Assembly (NCBI GenBank): GCA_024762735.1
Contig: JANTGU010000080.1
Span: 1 to 8,691, forward strand
Source: Bacteroidales bacterium
Lineage (GTDB): Bacteria; Bacteroidota; Bacteroidia; Bacteroidales; F082
Direction of reading: 5' to 3'
Length of the DNA: 8,691 nt
The number at the start of each line of letters is the position of its first letter. The stretch's first letter is position 1. Shown one piece after another: positions 1-6,024 of this stretch. Below the pieces are notes generated by a model that saw only the letters and a program-made list of their open reading frames with translations, was not told the origin of the DNA and made no database searches. The position numbers and the translations under genes are program-made.

Positions 1-740
1 ACTCTAATTCGTTGCACCGCCATTATGTACCTAAACCAATTCGTTCGGTCATTAACTTTACCTATTACGTTAGCAATGGCTATATGATTTTTATTCCTGA
101 TATCCAATATAAAACCGGTTACCCGGGTCCCTCTGCCTTTAACTGCATCATCAGTGGTACTCAGACGATATGTGACAGGTACTCCTATATCGACAGGAGT
201 AAACTGGGCATTCAGGGGCAGAGCTGGGGAGGTTATCAAACGGCCTATCTTGTAACCCAAACCGATATGTTTGCAGCTGCCGAAGCAGGAGCGCCGGTGA
301 GCAACATGACCAGTGCCTATGGCGGTATTCGGTGGGGCTCGGGCATGAGCCGGGCGTTTCAGTACGAGCAAACCCAAAGCCGCATTGGTGGCGACCTGTG
401 GGATAAGTTGCCGCTGTACATGCTGAACTCACCACTCTTCTTTGCTCCCAGGGTAAATACTCCTTTGCTGATTATGCATAACGACCATGATGGTGCGGTG
501 CCATGGTACCAGGGCATCGAATATTTTAATGCCTTGCGGCGATTACAAAAACCGGTTTGGATGTTGGTTTATAATGGCGCTCCACACAACCTGAAACGCC
601 GTGCCGATGAAAAGGACTTAACCCGCAGGATGCAACAATTTTTTGATCACTACTTGAAAGGAGCCCCCGAGCCAGTGTGGATGAAAAAGGGAATTCCCGC
701 TACCCGAAAAGGCAAGGAGTTTGGATTTGAAACGGATTAG
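1..740 (+). CDS. S9 family serine peptidase (prolyl oligopeptidase type), C-terminal part, 5' end outside window
   Basis: The reading frame is open to the left edge (first whole codon at 3-5) and stops with TAG at 738-740. About 245 C-terminal residues are present, so this is the end of a longer gene; the TTG at 12 is an internal Leu codon, not a start. This is the alpha/beta-hydrolase catalytic domain of the prolyl oligopeptidase family, which cleaves peptides. All three catalytic residues are visible: the nucleophile Ser in GQSWGGY (codon 222-224), Asp in HNDHDGAVP (codon 489-491), and His in GAPHNLKRR (codon 585-587). The segments RSVINFTYYVSNGY and SAYGGIRWGSGMSR resemble Bacteroidota S9 peptidases that usually carry a signal peptide and a beta-propeller upstream; neither can be checked here. 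Family assignment is firm; exact substrate specificity is unknown. Confidence 0.93.
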   Translation, partial: SNSLHRHYVPKPIRSVINFTYYVSNGYMIFIPDIQYKTGYPGPSAFNCIISGTQTICDRYSYIDRSKLGIQGQSWGGYQTAYLVTQTDMFAAAEAGAPVSNMTSAYGGIRWGSGMSRAFQYEQTQSRIGGDLWDKLPLYMLNSPLFFAPRVNTPLLIMHNDHDGAVPWYQGIEYFNALRRLQKPVWMLVYNGAPHNLKRRADEKDLTRRMQQFFDHYLKGAPEPVWMKKGIPATRKGKEFGFETD

Positions 741-776
741 CTGTGATCTTTTCAAATTCAAAGCCAGCCCCATCGT

Positions 777-828
777 CCTCCCGAAGGAGGCACGACTGAG
801 GCCCGCCTGAATGACGCAGTCGGGCAGG
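777..828. repeat. GC-rich palindromic cluster (REP-like) downstream of the S9 peptidase gene
   Basis: Two adjacent foldable units sit in otherwise AT-rich DNA. The first is a CCTCC/GGAGG hairpin (777-781 with 786-790, loop CGAA). The second combines CGACTG (793-798) with CAGTCG (817-822) and CCCGCCTGA (802-810) with TCGGGCAGG (820-828); the latter arms pair with one mismatch and one G-T wobble. The GCCCGCCTGA...TCGGGCAGG core recurs at 4978-5002, which argues for a dispersed repeat rather than a gene-specific terminator. No run of T follows, so a simple intrinsic terminator is unlikely. No coding sequence was recognised here. Confidence 0.5.
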
Positions 829-883
829 GATCTACTAAGCACCATCCTGCCCTTAGAGCAAGAATGTCTTTTGCCCCTAAAGA

Positions 884-914
884 GTCATCCGATGGCTTTA
901 AGTCATCGGATGAC
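884..914. repeat. 11-bp perfect inverted repeat (hairpin)
   Basis: GTCATCCGATG (884-894) and CATCGGATGAC (904-914) are exact reverse complements around a 9-base spacer. Each arm is itself nearly palindromic (TCATC-C/G-GATG), so the two arms are also near direct repeats of one another. That is a common look for REP-type units or a dimeric protein site. There is no T-run downstream to support an intrinsic terminator. It lies between the S9 peptidase and the mmdA promoter; its function is unknown. Confidence 0.5.
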
Positions 915-1015
915 ACCCTTGCACAATTCTCGTCGTACTACCAGCGGAGCGGGAAACCCCCTATTTGGTCTGATTCTGAATTAACAATTCCCCTTATTTT
1001 ATTCCTCATTTTCCT

Positions 1016-1044
1016 TTTGTAAATTTGGATATTATCTACTTTTG
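1016..1044 (+). promoter_or_regulatory. Candidate Bacteroidota promoter for the decarboxylase operon
   Basis: TACTTTTG at 1037-1044 matches the Bacteroidota -7 consensus TAnnTTTG, with TTTG at 1016-1019 as a possible -33 element 17 bases upstream. An alternative -7 match, TAAATTTG, lies at 1020-1027, so two start sites are possible. Transcription would begin roughly 80 bases before the mmdA start codon, leaving an AT-rich leader with a small ATACT/AGTAT hairpin (1097-1110). This is consensus matching only. Confidence 0.45.
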
Positions 1045-1133
1045 TGAATTATTTAACAACAGTAAGATAACGGGAAAAAGAAATTTTTTTTCGTACATAC
1101 TGTGAAGTATATAACACATAAATATTTGTCATT

Positions 1134-2693
1134 ATGACGATAGAAGATAATATACAACTACTGCTAAGCAAGCGGGAAGAAGCCCGGCTTGGAGGCGGTA
1201 TCAAGCGCATTCAGGCGCAACGCGACAAGGGTAAATTAACGGCTCGCGAGCGCATTGAGATGCTGCTGGACGAAGGCAGCTTCGAAGAGTTCGATATGTT
1301 TGTAACGCATCACAGCCATGACTTCGAGCTGGAGAAGCAGCATTACCTCACCGATGGTGTTATCACCGGTTACGGAACCATTGATGGCCGGGTAGTTTAT
1401 GTTTTTTCGCAGGACTTCACCATTTTTGGTGGCTCGCTCTCCGAAACCATGGCACGCAAGATTTGCAAAGTCATGGATCAGGCGCTCAAGGTTGGAGCAC
1501 CCGTCATTGGCATCAACGATAGTGGGGGTGCCCGCATACAGGAAGGGGTTAAAAGCCTGGCAGGCTACGCGGAGATTTTCCAGCGAAACATCATGGCATC
1601 CGGCGTAATTCCCCAATTGTCAGCCGTGTTTGGCCCTTGTGCCGGAGGGGCTGTTTACTCCCCGGCCCTCACCGATTTTATCCTGATGAGTCGCGATAGC
1701 AGCTACATGTTTGTTACCGGCCCCAAAGTGGCCAAAACGGTTACCGGCGAAGACATTACCACCGAAGAGCTGGGTGGTGCCGACGTGCATGGAAAAAAAT
1801 CGGGTGTTACTCATTTTATAGCTGATAGCGAGGAGGAAGGCCTGTTAATTCTTAGAAAACTGATCTCCTATTTACCTCAAAACAACCTTGAAGACCCGCC
1901 GGTAACCGAGTGTAAAGACCCCATACACCGGATGGAAGACCTGCTGAACGAAATGATTCCTGCCAATCCTAACCAGCCGTACGATGTAAAGGATGTTATT
2001 TTTTCCATAGTGGATAACGGTGAGTTTCTAGAGGTGCAACGTCATTACGCCATGAATATCATCACGGGGTTTGCCCGTTTTAACGGGATGCCGGTGGGTA
2101 TCGTGGCCAACCAGCCTGCGTATCTTGCCGGCGTACTCGACATCAAAGCTTCGCGCAAAGCAGCACGATTTGTCCGTTTTTGCGATGCCTTCAACATCCC
2201 CATTGTCACGTTGGTTGATGTCCCCGGGTTTCTACCGGGAAGCAACCAGGAGTTTGGCGGCATCATCATTCACGGAGCCAAGCTGCTTTTTGCTTACGGA
2301 GAAGCCACCGTGCCAAAGGTCACCATCACGTTGCGAAAATCTTACGGGGGTGCCCACGATGTGATGGGCTCGAAGCAGCTGCGTGGCGACATTAACTACG
2401 CCTGGCCTTCGGCAGAGATTGCCGTGATGGGATCGGCTGGTGCCATCGAAATTCTTGAAGGCCGGAAAATAAGTAAGCTGATAACTGACGAAGAAAAGGC
2501 AGACTATATCAAAGAAAAGGAGGGAGAATATAGCCGTAAGTTTGCCAATCCTTACGAAGCAGCACGCCATGGCTTTATTGATGACGTGATAGAACCCCGG
2601 AACACCCGGTTCAGAATTATCAGAGCCTTGCGGACCCTGGCCACAAAAAAGGATTCCAATCCTCCCAAAAAACATTCAAACATTCCACTCTAA
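1134..2693 (+). CDS. mmdA: Methylmalonyl-CoA decarboxylase carboxyltransferase subunit (acyl-CoA carboxylase beta family)
   Basis: The 519-residue product is a biotin-dependent carboxyltransferase of the usual family length (about 510-520). It transfers CO2 between acyl-CoA and biotin. The N-terminal acyl-CoA half carries DSGGARIQEGV (129-139) and FGPCAGGAVYSPALTD (166-181). The C-terminal carboxybiotin half carries VDVPGFLPG (361-369), EFGGIIIHGAKLLFAYGEA (373-391) and SYGGAHDVMGSKQL (403-416). The Gly pairs in these segments form the oxyanion holes in the family. By sequence alone it could be the beta chain of propionyl-CoA carboxylase. The OadG-, BCCP- and OadB-like genes directly downstream favour a membrane-bound, Na+-pumping methylmalonyl-CoA decarboxylase. 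The ATG at 1134 fits the family N-terminus; no Shine-Dalgarno is evident, as is normal for this phylum. It is the first gene of the operon, 11 bases before the next. Confidence 0.93.
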   Translation: MTIEDNIQLLLSKREEARLGGGIKRIQAQRDKGKLTARERIEMLLDEGSFEEFDMFVTHHSHDFELEKQHYLTDGVITGYGTIDGRVVYVFSQDFTIFGGSLSETMARKICKVMDQALKVGAPVIGINDSGGARIQEGVKSLAGYAEIFQRNIMASGVIPQLSAVFGPCAGGAVYSPALTDFILMSRDSSYMFVTGPKVAKTVTGEDITTEELGGADVHGKKSGVTHFIADSEEEGLLILRKLISYLPQNNLEDPPVTECKDPIHRMEDLLNEMIPANPNQPYDVKDVIFSIVDNGEFLEVQRHYAMNIITGFARFNGMPVGIVANQPAYLAGVLDIKASRKAARFVRFCDAFNIPIVTLVDVPGFLPGSNQEFGGIIIHGAKLLFAYGEATVPKVTITLRKSYGGAHDVMGSKQLRGDINYAWPSAEIAVMGSAGAIEILEGRKISKLITDEEKADYIKEKEGEYSRKFANPYEAARHGFIDDVIEPRNTRFRIIRALRTLATKKDSNPPKKHSNIPL

Positions 2694-2704
2694 CCACAAT
2701 AAAT

Positions 2705-3073
2705 ATGATTGCTGAAATTCAAATCCCAACCGTCATCGAAGAGGGAATAGTGATAGCCATTACCGGGTATGCCATCGTTTTTGTGGCGCTGCTGCTGCTC
2801 TATTACCTGTTTAGCAGCCTCTCCAAATTTTTAACCTGGCAAATCAAGCAAAATCTTATTAAAAGCGGAAGGTTTCCCAAACATATTAAAAAGGAGGACA
2901 GCCTTCACATTAGTGGTGAAACGGCGGCAGCTATTGCCATGGCCATCTATTTATGCCGCGATTTACACGACGATGAAAGCAATGTGCTTACCATTAAAAA
3001 AATCTCGAAAGTTTACTCCCCGTGGAGTTCAAAAATTTATGGCATCAATAAGTGGAGTAAATCACCACGGTAA
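2705..3073 (+). CDS. OadG-family sodium-pump decarboxylase gamma/delta subunit
   Basis: This is a 122-residue single-pass membrane protein. A hydrophobic helix spans about residues 15-40 (GIVIAITGYAIVFVALLLLYY core). A basic cytosolic tail follows, containing GETAAAIAMAIYL (71-83) and YSPWSSKIYG (104-113), a pattern I associate with Bacteroidota OadG-like proteins. In characterised decarboxylases this small subunit anchors and stabilises the soluble carboxyltransferase on the membrane OadB subunit. The ATG at 2705 begins 11 bases after the mmdA stop, and the next gene starts 17 bases after its stop, so the genes are surely co-transcribed. Small OadG proteins diverge strongly; the position in the operon carries much of the assignment. 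In the methylmalonyl-CoA decarboxylase nomenclature it corresponds to the delta subunit (mmdD). Confidence 0.82.
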   Translation: MIAEIQIPTVIEEGIVIAITGYAIVFVALLLLYYLFSSLSKFLTWQIKQNLIKSGRFPKHIKKEDSLHISGETAAAIAMAIYLCRDLHDDESNVLTIKKISKVYSPWSSKIYGINKWSKSPR

Positions 3074-3090
3074 AAAATAAAACAACTAAA

Positions 3091-3513
3091 ATGAAAACAT
3101 TCAATTTTATCATACGAGGCACTGAATACGAGGTTGAAATTAAAAGTCTCGAAAACAGTATTGCCAAAATAGAGGTCAATGGCTCGCAATATGACGTGGA
3201 GCTGAAAAAAGAGGTTAAAACTTCCAAGACCCCGGTCCTGGTTCGTAAACCTGTGGTCATTCCTCCCGGTTCGGAAAAAATTAAAAAACAGTTGGGAATC
3301 CATACAATAAAGGCACCCCTGCCGGGCAACATCATGAAAGTATTTGTGAAGGAAGGCGACAAAGTAAACGTGGGTGACAACCTGTTGATATACGAAGCCA
3401 TGAAAATGGAAAATACGTTAAAGGCCGAGAAGGCTGGCACGGTTAACAACCTTAAGGTAAAGGAGGGCGATGCCGTGTTGCAGGATGCATTGCTGCTGGA
3501 AATTGAATTGTAA
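3091..3513 (+). CDS. Biotin carboxyl carrier protein of the decarboxylase (biotin/lipoyl attachment domain)
   Basis: This 140-residue protein has a C-terminal biotinyl domain (about 71-140) holding the classic EAMKMEN motif; Lys105 is the predicted biotin attachment site. The half-domain signature IKAPLPGNIMKVFVKEGDKV (73-92) and the closing segment GTVNNLKVKEGDAV are also typical. Residues 1-45 form a small beta-rich N-terminal region, joined by a short linker with prolines (KTPVLVRKPVVIPPG). It would shuttle carboxybiotin between MmdA and the membrane OadB subunit. A biotin protein ligase elsewhere in the genome would be needed. The ATG at 3091 is preceded by an A-rich stretch with no Shine-Dalgarno. 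It equals the gamma subunit (mmdC/gcdC-like) in decarboxylase terms. Confidence 0.93.
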   Translation: MKTFNFIIRGTEYEVEIKSLENSIAKIEVNGSQYDVELKKEVKTSKTPVLVRKPVVIPPGSEKIKKQLGIHTIKAPLPGNIMKVFVKEGDKVNVGDNLLIYEAMKMENTLKAEKAGTVNNLKVKEGDAVLQDALLLEIEL

Positions 3514-3521
3514 CCCGAAAA

Positions 3522-4865
3522 ATGAGAAAAATGAATCGTTCCTATAGAAAAGCCTTTACGGTGGCTGCTGCCATCATTGTGCTGTTTGTGGTGCAAACAC
3601 TTCTCCATCAAACCCACAGTTTTGCTGCTCCTCTATCGGTAAGTAGTTCAGCTGATACCGGTACTTCAGTCCTGAATTTTGGAGGAGAGGTGCTCAACGG
3701 CATTCAAAAGTTCATCAGCTTTACCGGTTTCAGAAACGCCTCCTCCGGCAACCTGATCATGATTGCGGTAGGATTGCTGTTTATCTTCCTGGCCATCCGT
3801 TTCGATTATGAGCCGCTTTTGCTGGTGCCCATAGGTACCGGAATCATCATAGGCAACATACCATTTTTTCAGGATGGCGGAGTAAATCTGCAACTGGGAA
3901 TTTATCAACAAGGCAGTGTACTCAACTACCTCTATTACGGGGTGGTAAAAGGAATTTATCCCCCTTTGATATTTCTTGGCATTGGTGCCATGACTGATTT
4001 TTCGTCGCTTATTTCCAACCCGAGGCTTATCCTTTTGGGAGCAGCCGCCCAGGTAGGTATTTTCCTTACCTTTCTGGGCGCCTTGTTCCTGGGGTTCAGC
4101 ATGCCCGAAGCTGGTGCCATAGGTATTATTGGAGGGGCTGACGGCCCAACGGCTATTTTTCTTTCGTCGAAGCTTGCCAACGGCAGCATTGTGCACGGGT
4201 TGCAAACCAAAAACCTGATTGGTCCCATCGCCATTGCAGCCTATTCCTACATGGCGCTGGTTCCGGTCATTCAACCCCCGGTCATGCGACTTTTGACCAA
4301 TAAAAAAGAGCGCAAAATCCGGATGAAACCTACCCGCGCGGTGAGTAAACGCGAAAAAATTATTTTCCCCATCGTGGCGCTTATTTTAACCACCTTTATC
4401 TCTCCCGGTGCTTTACCCCTGCTGGGGATGCTCTTTTTTGGAAACCTTTTAAAAGAAAGTGGGGTAACCAAGCGGCTGGCTGACACGGCCCGAACCTCCC
4501 TGATTGATATCGTTACCATTCTGTTGGGACTCACGGTGGGAGCTTCTACGCAGGCCGACGTATTTTTAACGCCCCAATCAATTTTAATTTTCGTGCTGGG
4601 AGCTCTTTCGTTTGTGGTAGCTACCGCAGGTGGAGTTATTTTTGCCAAAGTGATGAACCTGTTTTCATCCGGTGACAATAAAATTAACCCGCTAATAGGT
4701 GCCGCCGGTGTTTCGGCAGTACCCGACAGTGCCAGGGTGGTGCAAACCGAGGGGCTACGTTATGACCCCTCTAACCACCTGTTAATGCATGCCATGGCTC
4801 CCAACGTGGCGGGCGTCATTGGTTCTGCCGTGGCTGCCGGTATTATGATGAGCTTTTTAATGTAG
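3522..4865 (+). CDS. Sodium-ion-translocating decarboxylase beta subunit (OadB/MmdB family)
   Basis: This 447-residue polytopic membrane protein is the Na+ pump of the complex: it decarboxylates carboxybiotin and exports Na+. Key family motifs are present: GGADGPTAIFLSSKLA (204-219) with the conserved Asp207 in the membrane, and INPLIGAAGVSAVPDSARVVQ (388-408) with Ser398 in the second conserved segment. NHLLMHAMAPNVAGVIGSA (418-436) is also typical. Multiple hydrophobic segments run from residue 77 to the end. The first ~45 residues are an extension with their own hydrophobic stretch (12-28) ending near HSFAAPLS, resembling a signal peptide or an extra helix. ATG 3522 and ATG 3531 (MNRSYRK) are both plausible starts. 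It begins 8 bases after the carrier gene. It is the last gene of the operon; no convincing terminator follows. Confidence 0.93.
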   Translation: MRKMNRSYRKAFTVAAAIIVLFVVQTLLHQTHSFAAPLSVSSSADTGTSVLNFGGEVLNGIQKFISFTGFRNASSGNLIMIAVGLLFIFLAIRFDYEPLLLVPIGTGIIIGNIPFFQDGGVNLQLGIYQQGSVLNYLYYGVVKGIYPPLIFLGIGAMTDFSSLISNPRLILLGAAAQVGIFLTFLGALFLGFSMPEAGAIGIIGGADGPTAIFLSSKLANGSIVHGLQTKNLIGPIAIAAYSYMALVPVIQPPVMRLLTNKKERKIRMKPTRAVSKREKIIFPIVALILTTFISPGALPLLGMLFFGNLLKESGVTKRLADTARTSLIDIVTILLGLTVGASTQADVFLTPQSILIFVLGALSFVVATAGGVIFAKVMNLFSSGDNKINPLIGAAGVSAVPDSARVVQTEGLRYDPSNHLLMHAMAPNVAGVIGSAVAAGIMMSFLM

Positions 4866-4918
4866 ATGACTTCATCGGCATCTGTTAAAAAAAATAGGTA
4901 ACTAATCAGTGTTATGTA

Positions 4919-5084
4919 CTTGAATAAAATATTTACTAAAATGAATGATATTTATTATAACCCACCCCCGCCCGAACGCCCGCCTGACCACATTCGGGCA
5001 GGTACCGTTAGGTACGGGCAGGCCTTTGTCCCCTCCGGGTGAGAGGAGTTAATGGTATTCATTTTAGTAAATATTTTGTTCAAG
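4919..5084. repeat. 28-bp internal inverted repeat enclosing a GC-rich palindromic core
   Basis: The left arm 4919-4946 and right arm 5057-5084 are reverse complements over 28 positions, with one exception: T4925 faces G5078, a G-U wobble on + strand RNA. The enclosed 110 bases switch to GC-rich sequence, with several alternative hairpins: CCCGCCTGA/TCGGGCAGG (4979-4987, 4994-5002), GCCCGAA/TTCGGGC (4970-4976, 4993-4999) and GTACC/GGTAC (5002-5006, 5011-5015). Arms this long cannot be chance. They sit inside the 13-bp terminal repeats of the larger element. Confidence 0.8.
4978..5002. repeat. Second copy of the GCCCGCCTGA...TCGGGCAGG palindromic motif
   Basis: GCCCGCCTGA (4978-4987) and TCGGGCAGG (4994-5002) are identical to 801-810 and 820-828 near the left end of the window; only the loop differs (6 versus 9 bases). 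A further half-motif, CGGGCAGG, lies at 5015-5022. Both copies are intergenic and both neighbour short pyrimidine/purine hairpins (CCTCC/GGAGG type), so they look like members of one dispersed repeat family. Confidence 0.55.
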
Positions 5085-5102
5085 ACAATTCTTTTTGTAC
5101 TA

Positions 5103-5195
5103 TGAAAAATCGGAAAATAAATTCCTCTATTCCCCTCCACTGGAGGGGTGTAGGGGTGGGTATATTTTTCAATCTATTTATTTTCTGATTTTTCA
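5103..5195. repeat. 20-bp internal inverted repeat capped by a CCCCTCC/GGAGGGG hairpin
   Basis: Arms 5103-5122 and 5176-5195 pair over 20 positions; the only exception, G5112 opposite T5186, is again a G-U wobble on + strand RNA. Inside lies a perfect 7-bp hairpin, CCCCTCC (5132-5138) with GGAGGGG (5142-5148), loop ACT. After it comes GTAGGGGTGGGTATA, roughly the reverse complement of TATAACCCACCCCC at 4956-4969. CCACCCC-type repeats of this sort are, as far as I recall, frequent between genes in Bacteroidota. Confidence 0.75.
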
Positions 5196-5230
5196 AACTG
5201 GTCATTGATACTGATTAGTTACAAAAATCG

Positions 5231-5238
5231 TAAATTTG
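5231..5238 (+). promoter_or_regulatory. Candidate -7 box for the AMP nucleosidase gene
   Basis: TAAATTTG fits the Bacteroidota -7 consensus TAnnTTTG and lies 18 bases before the ATG at 5257, giving a very short leader. No good TTTG lies at the usual -33 distance; TTG at 5205-5207 is about 23 bases upstream. The -33 region falls inside the right terminal repeat of the 325-bp element. Confidence 0.5.
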
Positions 5239-5256
5239 CCGCCAAAATATTACTTT

Positions 5257-6024
5257 ATGGAAAAACATGAAATTGTTAAGAACTGGCTGTTTCGCTATAC
5301 GGGATTACCGCTTGAAAATTTTGGAAAATACATATTATTAACCAATTTTAAACATTATCTGGATCTTTTTGCAGCATGGCATAATGTGGAGGTGGTTGGA
5401 GAAGATAACCCGATGCCCTGTGCGACATCTGGAAATATTACTATGATCAATTTTGGTATGGGTAGTGCCAACGCTGCTACCATTATGGATTTGTTAGGCG
5501 CCATCAAGCCAAAAGCAGTGCTGTTTTTAGGTAAATGCGGTGGGTTAAAAAAGAAAAACGAAGTGGGAGACTTTATTCTGCCCATCGCGGCCATCCGGGG
5601 TGATGGAACTTCTGATGATTACTTCCCCCCTGAAGTACCTGCACTGCCAGCCTTTAACCTTCAAAAAGCTATTTCAACTACCATTCGCGACATGGGTCGT
5701 GACTATTGGACCGGTACTGTATTTACTACTAATCGCAGGGTTTGGGAACACGATGACGAATTTAAAAAATACCTGCGTAAAATTAGAGCCATGGCAATTG
5801 ATATGGAGACTGCCACCATTTTCACGGTAGGCTTTCACAATAAGATTCCTACGGGTGCTTTGCTGCTGGTAACCGATCAGCCCATGGTGCCTGAAGGCAT
5901 AAAAACCACTGAAAGTGACAAAAAGGTAAACGAAAAATTTGTTGATGATCATATTAAAATTGGTATAGAATCGTTAAATCAGCTTATCAATAACGGGCTA
6001 ACCGTTAAACATCTTCATTTTTAA
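5257..6024 (+). CDS. amn: AMP nucleosidase (short, phosphorylase-type)
   Basis: The 255-residue product hydrolyses AMP to adenine and ribose 5-phosphate (EC 3.2.2.4), part of purine salvage and adenylate balance in the cytosol. It belongs to the nucleoside phosphorylase/PNP_UDP fold. Visible motifs are INFGMGSANAATIMDLL (64-80), LGKCGGLKKKNEVGD (91-105), TTNRRVWEHD (157-166), AIDMETATIF (180-189) with the ribose-binding Met/Glu, and VTDQP (205-209) with the likely catalytic Asp207. The length suits the short Bacteroidota form, which lacks the N-terminal regulatory domain of the E. coli enzyme (about 480 residues). ATG 5257 is chosen because MEKHEIVKNWLFRYTGLPLENFGKY matches the family N-terminus and the frame upstream runs through the promoter. 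The stop overlaps the holA start by one base (TAATG). Confidence 0.93.
   Translation: MEKHEIVKNWLFRYTGLPLENFGKYILLTNFKHYLDLFAAWHNVEVVGEDNPMPCATSGNITMINFGMGSANAATIMDLLGAIKPKAVLFLGKCGGLKKKNEVGDFILPIAAIRGDGTSDDYFPPEVPALPAFNLQKAISTTIRDMGRDYWTGTVFTTNRRVWEHDDEFKKYLRKIRAMAIDMETATIFTVGFHNKIPTGALLLVTDQPMVPEGIKTTESDKKVNEKFVDDHIKIGIESLNQLINNGLTVKHLHF

Larger units (their letters stand above)
4898..5222. mobile_element. 325-bp non-coding element with 13-bp perfect terminal inverted repeats (MITE-like)
   Basis: GTAACTAATCAGT (4898-4910) and ACTGATTAGTTAC (5210-5222) are exact reverse complements and bound a segment with no recognisable gene. Directly outside lie AAAAATAG (4890-4897) and AAAAATCG (5223-5230), an 8-base match with one difference that looks like a target-site duplication. 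The interior carries two further long inverted repeats and GC-rich hairpins. Short length, perfect terminal repeats, flanking duplication and no transposase are the hallmarks of a MITE moved by a transposase elsewhere. A-rich flanks make the duplication less certain, and I cannot name the parent IS family. It fills the gap between the decarboxylase operon and the AMP nucleosidase gene, ending just before that gene's -7 box. Confidence 0.55.

Noticed and set aside
618..845. A 75-codon minus-strand open frame spanning the end of the S9 gene and the palindromic cluster
   Set aside because: About half is antisense to the conserved peptidase C-terminus and the rest is repeat DNA.
1045..1133. Riboswitch or attenuator in the mmdA leader
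   Set aside because: The leader is AT-rich with only a 5-bp hairpin (1097-1110); no known riboswitch core such as a cobalamin or biotin element was recognised.
2232..2675. A 147-codon minus-strand open frame
   Set aside because: It is a shadow of mmdA with no recognisable motif and no promoter or start context.
3045..3617. A 190-codon open frame on the minus strand
   Set aside because: It runs antisense across the end of the OadG-like gene, the biotin carrier gene and the start of oadB. Its Ser/Thr/Phe-rich translation is what antisense of Lys/Glu-rich codons gives.
3666..4274. A 202-codon open frame on the minus strand
   Set aside because: It lies wholly opposite oadB, whose protein is clearly conserved; the antisense product is low in hydrophobic core, rich in Gln/Asn/Lys and resembles no family.
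4864..4883. AGATG/CATCT hairpin just after oadB as an intrinsic terminator
   Set aside because: Only 5 bp with a 10-base loop, followed by A residues rather than T; not convincing for the + strand operon.
4955..5140. A 61-codon minus-strand open frame inside the intergenic element
   Set aside because: It consists of palindromic repeat sequence (arms, GC-rich hairpins), so the open frame is incidental rather than a small transposase or toxin.
4890..5230. CRISPR array
   Set aside because: The repeats are inverted arms, not regularly spaced direct repeats with unique spacers, and no cas gene is present.
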